The notes under the pieces are model-generated. The model had not been told where the DNA came from and made no database searches. It saw only the letters and a program-made list of their open reading frames with translations. Positions 48,801-60,800 of a DNA stretch of 64,000 bases are shown here, piece by piece. This DNA is from Heliocidaris erythrogramma (lineage: Eukaryota; Echinodermata; Echinoidea; Camarodonta; Echinometridae), in contig CM046854.1 of the NCBI GenBank assembly GCA_025617745.1, positions 62,763,606 through 62,827,605 on the forward strand, read 5' to 3'. A program made the translations under genes and the position numbers. Numbering within the stretch: position 1 is the first letter of the stretch; each line of letters opens with the position of its first letter.

Positions 48801-51800
48801 GTTAAGAGTGAGGGAACAGACTAACATTAAGACTGACGCTAGTCAAGTAAGAGAAATAAGTGAAGAGGAGATGACAAAACAGGCACTGAAAAATGTGTAA
48901 GATGTTATGGGACATCGTCTGCTTAGACAGGACTGGCCCCTGGTGTGTCGTCACACATCTCAGCAGCGTTCGAGGAGCTCTTCAGCTGCTATATCGGGGG
49001 CTGTATTTTACCGTTTTATAATTGATAATAATCATTACTTCAAATGTTTCCAAACGTTGAATTTGGATAACCTTGTTTAATTTATGCCATATATGCAATA
49101 AAAAGTATTAAGCCAATATTTACTTTGATGGAATTTTCTTGTAATGTGAACTTTAAGAAAGAATGAAATTTGTAGTAAACCGCATCAAACTTTTTTTTTT
49201 TTTGTCAAACATGGGATCACTCTTACGCGATTAAGGAAGGGATGCTATAAATATATTCTTATTCCATCAAATCCAATGAAATATGCAATAACAAAATACC
49301 AAAGCATTCTTTGCTTCATACCTAGTGTCGCAATTTCCCACAAGACGATGCCAAAAGACCAGACATCTCCTTCCCTTGAGTGGACACCAGATAACATCGT
49401 TTCCGGTGAATTCCATCTTGATGGTTTCTATATAAAACATAGTAACTATTCAATTCTTAAAGGGAAATCGTGCAAAATATGAACGTTAATGTTGAAGTGG
49501 CATGAGAATTAAAATTACGTTCTCTTTCCTGTTTGATCAAGCACTCCACTTGACATGAACACGCAGCCAAATTTGTCATTTCCTTTTACACATCATTTCA
49601 CAGTAAGGCCTTTAGGTAAAATAAGCTGGAGATGTTTAAATTTCATTTGTGTAAAAATATTTTAATAACGGTCACTGTGATGATATGACTATTTCATTCA
49701 GAAGTTTTAAATCATCCCCCCCCTCATTTTATAGGATTTATAATCACATTTTATCTGGACGTAGTACATGACCATGTCGTTTTCAAATGTTCTCATTCTC
49801 TCTGATGTCTTGGAGATGAAAGCAAATTACAGTGGCTAATAACATCGGTAAAACTGTGTTCTTGAATGTTGATTTACATATATAACAAGAATAGGGTTTT
49901 GCTGTAAAAATTCACCTCTAGAAAGATACAAATACATCATTATAGCTTGGAAATCATACATGAACCTGGACCATGTCGGACGTGGGGTTATCAAAATTAA
50001 ACGAGATGTAATGACATCTGCATCCACGCAAACAAGCTACTATCTTTGTCAATCCAATCTGTCCAGACGTTAAAGAACAAGGACAGTTCAAAAATGATGA
50101 CTCATCTCCTATATACGATTTCGTTATTACTTATTTAGGCCCTTCAAGCTATTGAGAAACAGATAAAATACCAACATCTACTTACACCTCTGGGAAGTGA
50201 TGAGACTAGTCCATAGTCCGATAACTTGCAATGCTTTCTACCATCTAGTAAGACATTGTGTGCACAGAGAGTTCCATGGATTATCTATAAAATTATTACG
50301 GACACATAAAAAGGGAGATACGACAGTTTTGGTTCTCCTTGCTCTTCATGTCTAATAACCCTACATTACAATAATAAATTACAGTAATACATTACCCCCA
50401 TTCTCTTTCAGTTCTTCTTTTTCTCATTTATATTCATCTTTTTTTTCTTGTTTTTATGCTAATCTACCAGCTAATCTACCAGCTTGATCTATTTTTTACA
50501 ATTTCAAGGGAATTAGCAATAAATGTAGCTTTAAATCTTGGCTGTAATCTAAATAACCTGTTTCGCACTTATACATGAATATTAGTATCGTGTTTGTGTT
50601 CTGTATTTCGTCGGCCTTATGCCAAAAGGGCCTTATCACTGTATAAAGTCTATGGCCTTAAGACCCTTTTGGCATAAGGCCGACGATTTCTCCTCAGAAA
50701 CAGGAAAGGGCCTTAAAATGGCATTAAAATGGTAAAACCTGAAAAGCGCCACGTTACAGTAACTGCTATATTGAGATTATAATTTGAAATTTAATTGCAT
50801 TTTATTTTGAATTTCGACAAACAGCTGTTTGGAAAATAGGCACATTTTATTTATTTTTATTTATCTATTATTATTTTTAGCTTTGCATAAATTATGTGGA
50901 AAATTGAATGCAGGTACATTCCAAGCTTCTACAAACTACAATGGGCATGATGGGAAAATGAGAGACACAGAAGTGTTTCAATCCTGGCGCTATTTAGGAG
51001 CTAATAGTTTACTGTCACTTTAAAAGCAGAAAGCTTGTTGCAATTAAACTGTAAATTACACATACGTCTTGTTTCCTTTACCATTACATTTTACACACAG
51101 AAACACACACACGCATATATATATATATATATATATTATGTTCATTTATTTCCACGAGAGTTGCCAAAGATGTTGTGTATGTTATTTACTTTACACTTGT
51201 GTGTAAATATAAAACACTTCATGAATATAATATGGAAGTTTCATACCTTCTTGGATGCAAGAAACTGCATTCCTTTCGCTATCTGCCAGGCAAAGTTGAG
51301 TAAACTGCCTTCATCCACACGAACCTTGTTTGGTTTAAGGTTGCCATATGTAGGTTGACCTTGTACCCCTGTAGTCTGAAGATGGGTTAATAGTGTGCCC
51401 CAGAAATGAACTCATACAGAATGCTACCTGCATCAATGGCATTGACAAAATGGTATGTGTCAAACAATAATGAATATACCTCACATCATATTTCATGATA
51501 AAGGAAAACGTCTTCATTTAAACTCGATTTTCAAACTGTCATGGTAAGACTTTTATAGTTTTTCGCTGTATCATTCATCTTTAGGGTTGTGCTCCTCATA
51601 ATAAAAAAAAATATATATACTTTTTGCTTCATTTCTACGACTCGGGTTAGTTTTAATTTATTAACATTTATGGAATTGACGAAAGTCTGTCGTCAAGAAA
51701 TATACATTACGTAATTGTTATTTCTTACCTTGCTGTTGACAATATCCAAGGCATTTGACCACATTCAGTTGATCCGATAGATCACAAAGTACCTTGACAG

Positions 51801-54800
51801 ATTGAAGCACGTTAGCTGATTTGGTCACTTGATCTAAGAGGAGATATAACCTTGATATAACTATATTTGATATCAGTTTCGAACAGACAAGTGTGAGAAA
51901 AAAGGGGTGACATGGTTGAAGTAATTTTACAAATCAGAGGCGTGTCCTGAAATTGATAGAGTGACGAAATCCTGATTCTACTTCAAGTTCGAGTGTTTTG
52001 GGTCTCCAACGGGGGCGGTGAGGGGCGTCGCTTCGGTTGTAGGTTACAATCTTTGTTAGAATTAGAATATGGTTTTTAATGCTTAACGTGAAATATCACA
52101 CGGGTTTGACTCAGAGGCCTAAGCTACACTGATGGGCTAAAATAATTTTATGATACATTAAACACACATATGGTTATAAAATAATAGAACAGGGGGCGTC
52201 TAAAATATGATATTGTCTTAGATTGAAAATTAAATATATTTGAAACTATGTTTCTTATTAATAACTCACCTGGAATTTGTCTGATAGCAACGTCCACTTG
52301 TCCTTGATTTGAGCGGAGTTCTCCCTTCCAGACACCGCCGAAGTCACCCCTGCCGATTGATCCAAGTCTGGTGAAAAACGTCAAGTTTTCAGGAGCAATG
52401 ATGGGCGAGCGAGGTTTCCCCGATGGACCCAGTTTAAGAGCTGTGTATGCTGTGGAATGAAGAAAAATTATTACCACCAGGCTACTGATACTTGAAAGCT
52501 CAAAATCAAAATATGGTTAATGCTACATTTCATGTTTCTTAAATAGATAGGCTTGTTGAAAGTCATCATAAGCTGACACTGTAGGGTTTCCCCCAAAAAA
52601 AGTTGTTAGAGGTCAGAGCTAAAATTGTTCTCTTGGCAGTAAGAATCTGTACTCAAGTTTAAGAAATTATTTCAGATTGTTTTTTTTTAAAGGAGACTAC
52701 GTTGAAATATTATGCATTATTATAGAGCTCTTGCTTTCTTTTGCTTTCCCATTTTTCTTTTCCTTTTCTTTTTCTTTCCCTTAAGCTGATAGGAATTAGA
52801 GAAAGACCTCTTGAACTTGTAAATCCAAGTATAATAGGTCTCCTAGCGTATAATTATTTTTTTATACCATCGGATAGAATAACTTATATAAGAATTTAAT
52901 ATGGCAAAAATAGTCAAATCTGACTGGTTGCCAGACAAAAAACAATCACCCCTCCCCCTTTCCCCCCCCCCCCCCCCCCCCGCAGGAGATTATAGCTATG
53001 GTCACTTAAAATTTCCTAGCTATATATCTTACATGTTTTTACAATATGTAATCATGGCAATTGAAAATATAAGCAAAACTTCTTATCGTTTTTAGTGTTT
53101 CAACAAATAATAAGCAATTTGTGTGTTATATTTGTTTGCTGGGTCCATTTGTCAAACCGTAAGTAGGCAAGATTGGGACATAAGTATCTCTACCTATCAT
53201 GTTGGGAATGATATTTCACTCGGTGTTTGTTTCTCCTCGTATTTAATGATGTCCTTTTTTCTCTCTCTTTATTTTATTTTTTTTTTAATTTTGACTGATT
53301 TTGCACCGACATTTTCTTACCTCTGTCTCCACTCTGAACCATCTCATACGCCATGTTGTCATTCACCTCATGGAATGCATTTCTCCCTTCACTGTGAAAA
53401 AAATGTTCATGTATAAGTCATTTATAAATCAGGTAACTTTAGTTTCTTCTTTTGATAGATGACAGTGTTCCTTAATTTTCTCTGGCGTTTCATAGTGACA
53501 ATTAAGAAACGCGTTAGAGACATCAACTAATCGGACATACTTAAAACATAATGAATATGTATTCAAACAGGAACTCCTTTCAATTAAACTGTCATTTTCA
53601 AGGAGATATTATTTGTTGATCAGGGGTTAAAGAGTAATTTTAGATCAGAATGCATTTACACAGACAATGTGATTGAGAAAAACCCCAAAATTACAAAACA
53701 CGCTCGCCTCCGTGGGATAATGAAATGCGCCATTCTGCATTTCTTTGATATCCAGATCAACTTTTAACAAGTAGAATTTGAACTAAATTCATAATACTCA
53801 TGTCAGAAGACATGAGTAATTATGTGTCAGGGTTGTATGGCTATTATGATTCGTTTTCGACGTGGCAAAATTATGTCTTCACTGTGCACATTCAAATTGA
53901 TTTTACATCACCTTGTCAATGTCCTGCTTAATACCATGAATGAATACAATGATATTACACAAAAACTTCATTTATATCTTGGTATATCGGCACAGATTCC
54001 TGCTGGAGATAAAGTTACCTTTTTAACATGTTTAATAACATACATTTAGATAATGCATAAACTGTCTTGATGTGTACTCACTGTTGCCAATTTCTCACAT
54101 TTTTACCCTGCAAAATTCATTTAAAGTATTCATTTATTTACGCGTGTGTGTGTGTGTGTGTGTGCGTGTGTGATATCTTTTTTCTGTTCAATTTTTCAAA
54201 TTGCCAAAATATACTAACCGGGAGACGGTTTTCTGTGACTCTTCGAAACCTGCAAAAGCAAATACAGAAATTTTGATATCATTTATAAGCTCGAAGGTGC
54301 ATTGATTTATAAGTGCGTTTATTAGGAAGTAGGATGTAGCCTTAAGAATATACGTCTCTATCCTGAGGTATTGACGTAGGATGAGTAAATCCATTAAGGA
54401 AAGCACTGAGGAAATGACTCGGCAAAAACACTGTATTTAGCATTCAGGACAGTCATTTCACACGGATATTATTGGCAGGAAAAATAGTCACATCAACTTC
54501 CAATGACAATAAATCAGTGAAGGGTGAATATCCTGTACAAACATAAATTACAAATATAGCTTTATATGATAACCTATAAACTTGGAAGGAGGGGGGGGGG
54601 GGGGGTTGTCAGGTTGCATGAGATAATCAGGCGAGGATTCGTGGGGGGGGGGGTTCAATGTTAATACACTTACTTATTATGTATTTTGCTTGGCAAATAT
54701 AGTAAGATCAAATTATTCTATTTCTATCCACTTCTATAAGATATAATACGATCATTATGACAATTGCTGCTAACCAGATTTCCGCTCAAATATGTTTTGT

Positions 54801-57800
54801 GCACAAAATATTCGAATATAATCCACACTTATTGAAATTCGAATGTATTTCTTTTATATGCAATATTTCGTTTATATTTATGTTATCTATTACACTGAAA
54901 GCTAATTATATATTCATGATACAAATACTGGAATATAGATTTTTATAAATCATGTGCAAAGTCACTTTCTAGTCCACACCACATTAGTTTCAGTTTCAGT
55001 TTCAGTTAGCTTTATTTCCCCACAAATCTATCAACATACAATCATTTGGAATACATTCTGGAATAATAGAAATCGATTACATAATTAAAGAACAGATATG
55101 TCACAATAAGGAAAGGAAAGGAAAATAAAGAGAGTACATGTAATTCAAAGTTTTTCGTTCATGTATATACAGCCATGGAAAAAATTATTAGACCAAGAAT
55201 GGTTACTGAAAGTGTTATATTTATAAGGAAATAAAATATCATAATATCATCAAAGCATGGTACAGTCACTGGAATTTATTCATTCAATGAAATACAAAGA
55301 CAATTCATTTTCATTAGTTTGAATGCATATTATTATATTACCTTTATTACAGAAAAGGATAGGCCCCAGTTTATAAATAATTTACAGACATGTAGAAGAA
55401 AATAATAGTAGAAGGGAGAAAGGATGAATTAAAGAAAGGAAGGAAAAGAAAGCTATAGGAATGGAGGAACTAAACAGAAAAATGAAAACATTACAGAATC
55501 AGGTTACTTTCTAGTACCATTCTCCATTGTATTGTGAAGGGTGTGTTACAGGTAAATGCTTCTTCTTTTTCCTACATGTGTTTTCCCCCTATATTATGGC
55601 AATTACCAATCGACGTGTCTAATTTCACTTATTACTATCTTCCTTGCCGTTCAGTTAATAGCTTTTAGGGTTTTAATTTCAAATCGGGGTTGTAAATGGC
55701 CTGAAAATGAGCTACTATTAAGTGCCTGGATCCTCCTCTATCATAAATGTCTTCGTACTAACATCTTTGATGATATATTTATTTTACATGTCGGTATCAA
55801 ACGTCTATATTAATTATTTTTCTCAGTAGCTTACCCTTCTATTGATTCCATCTTTAATTACTTGATTAGATTTAATGAACACAGTCACCTGGTTGGGTTT
55901 CATGTCTCCTCCACACGATGAACTGAATGACATTGATGATGATAGACACCACTAAGAGGACTGCTAAGACTGTGATGCCTGCAGAGGCTCCAGAACTCAG
56001 ACATGTACATTGTACGGGTACTGAATAGCAAGGATTAGTAGATATATTATATTGCAGTGAACTTCACGAAATTCTTGATATTGATAACTAGCTTGTTAAA
56101 GAGTTCTAGCTTCGGTTGATGAAAAATACACAAAAGTCAATGAGGAATGAAACACCGTTAAGAGATGAAAGAAATCAAATTTTCGCCCATAGGGCTTCAT
56201 CAGGAAACACTTGTGTTTATACAGTATGAGGGACATTGCTTTACTGTTACAAACAAGTATAAACATGTCAAAGTTCATTTGGCAATCCTTCCAAATAAAA
56301 TAATAAGTTCTATTTGATGTTGATGTCTCATAGATAATTATCCTACAATAAAGTAAATAAGTAACACAAACTGCATTTAGTGTCACTTCAAAGAAGGGTT
56401 AGGCCTATGTTAGACGGTTGTTGACATTGTGACAAGTATGAATTTGTGTACGAATCAGACGTTTAGTTCATTTCAATAGCGTGTGGCAAATACATTTCTT
56501 GCGTGCACGCCGAAAGAAAACAATAAGAATATATTTTTAAAATTTAATTATACAGTATTAACTTGAAAAACTCGGCAGTATCATAAGGGTTCCCCATTTC
56601 TCCGTAATTAATAAGTCTCTTTGAGGAAATAAGGCAATAAGGCCTATTAAAGGCAATGGATATTGATGAAAACAATGAAATAAGGAAGTGGAGATAAACG
56701 AGATGTGTTACCGGTGTTGGACTACCTTTAGAATCACTGATGATGATGAAGTGTAGTGAAAGGTATTCATTGGTTTTGTGCATACAATTACTAAACACCT
56801 GTCTAGATGGACTCCACACTGACCAGTGTTGTTAGCCAAATTATGCTATAGAGATTACTTTCTGTAATATGTAGAGAACTTCTTAAAAACACATCGGACT
56901 AATTTCTTCAATACATCCGTGTCATTTGTGTCTTGGAAACTCGTCTTAACTACAATGAACTAGTATAATTCTAAATTGCTCTAAATTCTTGTTTATGAAT
57001 ATATTAGGTGATTCCAGAAGTTGAACTTGCATTTTTATACTGGGCATGAAAAAATCCCATCAAACTCTCTAGCTAATAACATTTTCCAAAACTCCATTGT
57101 AGTTATACTGTATTTTACTGTCTAGATGTGCTTTGCAAATTTCTTGTTAAACTCAGCAATAATTAAACGGTAAAATCTTTGTAAGATTTAAGAGAGAGTT
57201 ATCCCTACTTAAACACAGCTCATTACTGATTGTTTGTTTGTTGTTGTTTTTGTTGCAATGCTGTACAAAGCAAATTTCCAGACACAGAATGAGTACATTA
57301 AATTAATCATTATTTCTCTTACCGGTATTATCATTTAAAAAAAAAGAAAACACTCACGTATCACTTAAAACACTGTAATGTATAACATATTCATGTTACT
57401 CCCTAAATGTCTGAAATAAACCATGCAAACTAAATCAGAAGTAAGATAACTCATAGGAAATATGCCTATGGATCTACTTGTTCTCAAAAATACAATAATT
57501 TGAAGAAGACTGGCCATGCATTATCTTAATATTTTTTTAAATATATAAACTGGATTTTTCATTGTCTGTATAAACAACACTGCTTGATTTATTATGTGTA
57601 TGAAGTCATATATTTTTATTTTTTTTCAAAATGTCAAGCACAAGGAAATGAGGGGGGCAAAATAACAAGTCAGCCCACTAAATCAGCTAATATACAGACA
57701 CCGTACTAAATCTGTGCAAGGTAAATACAGATCAATAACAATGACAGCTGGTCGTAGCAATGAACTTTGTACCAAAGTGGTTACGCTCCTTTTGTCATGT

Positions 57801-60800
57801 TAATCAAGGCTGTATACCTGTGGTATTGTTGTAAGTGAAGGAAGGCCAAACGAGGAGGTGCTTGTCTGCATGTATTTGTCTACTTCATGGAAGCTTTATA
57901 TCACAATGATTACATTGTACACTGTAGAAGTCAGTAGCTAATGACTGCCACAGTTCTCTCTAGTAAACATTGTATATCCTGTTAATATATTCCTTATCTA
58001 GTCATGATACATGACTGTGCACATGGTGTGCACAGTATGAAAGTTGACTCGATATTATGTAATTGTCCCTCCCACAAATAAATGAAAGTTCATAAGTCTA
58101 TTCTCTTCTCTGAACATATTCAAAACACCGCAGCTGCCTCAGTCAATTTGAGTATGATGTACATATTGTTTCTCAAAAAGAATCACCATGAATGCTGAAA
58201 TGATGGCGTTAAGATATTTGTAAAGTTTTCTCTATTCAAAGTATATAAAGGGAATACTCTCTAATTTCTACTCCTATTAGCAGTTCAAATACATGGAAGT
58301 ATTAATTCGTGCAACCAAAATATTACATGTAAAAACTAACTTAGACTAAAAGTTAATGTTAATATGAAACTAAAAAATTAGTGATAACGTATCTAGGGCT
58401 TATTTATGAGCTAATACTCTGTTAGCACTGCATTGCGGCTCTAAGTTGCTACGCTCAGGACCCTCATTACAAATTAATTGATAGAATTCCGAATAGTGAA
58501 TTAACGTAGAACAAGTGTTTTCTTTTCCTTTTGTTATATCAATTTGATAATTTATCATATTACTTAGAAATAAATTTTGAGACTTGATGCTTAATGTATG
58601 GATAGCATTCAGATGAAAAGTTTGGGGGCTATTATCTAACAAAGATTTTCGCACTGGACCTACCATTTACATGTATTTTTCCCGGCTTTTACCTCACCTA
58701 GAAACATTTTAAAAGATATATTTGTAAAAAAAATTTCAAATCAAATTAAACATTTTTCCTCTCCTCTTTCCTTTCCTTTCAGTTATATTAATTATATTAT
58801 AAATTAACATGATATTATTAATTATAAAGTTACTAGGTAAAAGAGTAAGTTAACAAATTGAAAAAAAGATCAGTGAGAAAGTAAGCAAAATTCTTGAAGA
58901 CAAAAAACATATGATGTTAAACATCAATTCATTCAAAAAGATATTTGATAAATTGCTCTGAGAAATACCCTCACCTGGCAGGTCTGGATTAGTTCCTTCT
59001 GATGTAATTGGTTCTGGCACTGTTTGAACACATACGTGAACATTAGCGGTGTCATATATTAATGATATATAAAAAAATGATATTTCTTCTCAATTTGGCA
59101 AGACGTTAATCTACATTTGCCACTCTCCACCCAGGTGTTAAATGGGTACCCGGTAGGATGGCGAAAGTTAATGTCCTTCGCTTAGCATATGTGCGCTTAA
59201 CAGGCGACTGGCTGGAATGCTCCCCAGGGAGTGGAGAATGTGCATACACTGTGTGCGGGCGTGCCAGAATCCAATGACCGGGGTAATAAAATATATGAGC
59301 GCTTTGATCCAGTTTGGGAAAGGCGCTTTATAAATGCCAGGTATTATTATTATTATTAATTAAATTTAATAAAGTTTGAAAATATGAAGACCATGTACAT
59401 ATAACAGTACTCGACCATGAAAGAAGGTTTAATTTTCTTTGTGAAAATGAAGAAAGGAGTGGGAGAGAAAGGGGTCAATGATTCCAGGCCTTCTACTATC
59501 TAAATAGCTATCACTGGCGTGATGAGCCAAAGCAAATGAGGGGGCTGAGCATAGTTTAATTTGGAAGAAACTGAAAACAAGCATTTGTGTCTGGATAAGA
59601 GTAGAGCACACAAATGCTTGTTTTATAATGAGAATAAATGAAATGAATGATACAACGGAAAAAAGATGGACATACCCTTCGTTGGAGAAGGGTGGTTGGT
59701 TGTTCCTGTTTATGAAATGTGAAGAGAGCAAACAGAAAATAAAACAAATTAAAAAGGGGATTTATATAAATCAGGAGTATATGGGGCATAAGGCTGCTTA
59801 GAATTATGCATTTACTCAACACTCGTGTTCATACAGTACGAGGGCCATTGCTTTAATGTTACAAAGAAGTACAAACATGTCAAAGTTAATTTGGGAATCC
59901 TTCCAAATAAAATAATAAGTTCTATTTGATGTTGATGTCTGATAGATAATTATCCTACAATTAAAGTAAATAAGTAAGATGCTTCACTTCAAAGAAGGGG
60001 TTATATTAGACGGTTGTTGATATTGTGACAAGTATGAATTTGTATACGAATCAGACATTTAGTTCATTTCAATAGTGTGTGGCAAATACAATTCTTGCGT
60101 GCACGTCCAAAGAAAACAATAAGAAGAGATTTTTGTTTTTTACTTTGAAAAAATCACGTAAATTTAATTATACATTATCTAACTTGAAAAACTCGGCAGC
60201 TGTATCATAATGGTTCCCCATTTCCCCCTAATTTTCATAACTCAATTAGTCTCTTTGAGAAAATATGTCCCTATTATAAAATGCATTTGGAATTAATTAT
60301 ACACTATACCAGAAGTTTATTCCAGAGGATGAACTTTCATTTTTATACTGTGCCTGAAAAGAAACCCCATCAAACTCTCCAGCTTATAAAAATCTCCACT
60401 GTATTTATACTGTATTTTACTGTCTAGGTCTGTACTGATTTCTGGGGCATTAGTAGCTTTGCAAAATTTCTTGTTAAACTCAGAAATAGCTAAATGCTAA
60501 ACTCTTTGTAAGACTTTATAAAGTTATCTGTACTTAAACACAGCTCACTGCTGATTGTTTGTTTGCTGTTGTTTTGGTTGTTTGTAATGCTGTAGAAAGC
60601 AAATTTCCAGACACATAATGAGGAAACGAAATTAATCATTATTTCTCTTACGGTATTATCATTTAAAAAAAGAAATCAATCACATGTCAATTAAAACACT
60701 GTAATTTATAGCATATACATGGTACTCCCTAAATGAAATTAACCATGCAAACTATATCAGTAGTAAGACAATTCATAGGAAATATGCCTATGGATCTACT

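Larger units (their letters stand above)
1..52225. repeat. Giant inverted repeat (palindrome), two arms of about 26.1 kb
   Basis: The sequence from 1 rightwards equals the reverse complement of the sequence from about 52225 leftwards. Paired landmarks all sum to about 52226: kinase stop codons 6372/45863, signal-peptide ATGs 17940/34277, Ig exons 20195-20512/31708-32025, Penelope element 9190-10089/42139-43048. Position 1 is still inside the repeat, so the left arm may extend beyond the window. The arms are not identical. In roughly 250 bp compared at the outer end I see two substitutions, and elsewhere differences are mainly homopolymer lengths plus scattered substitutions. The centre has no unique spacer beyond 7 nt. 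It could be a genuine recent inverted duplication, two haplotypes joined head to head, or an assembly fold-back. Confidence 0.97.
26118..52225. other. Right arm: unlisted stretches mirror the left arm
   Basis: Stretches without their own entry (for example 34278-35101, 37166-38182, 38465-41550, 43370-45862 and the kinase introns) are reverse complements of left-arm positions obtained by subtracting from about 52226. They hold nothing extra. The differences noted are homopolymer lengths and scattered single-base changes. Confidence 0.75.
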
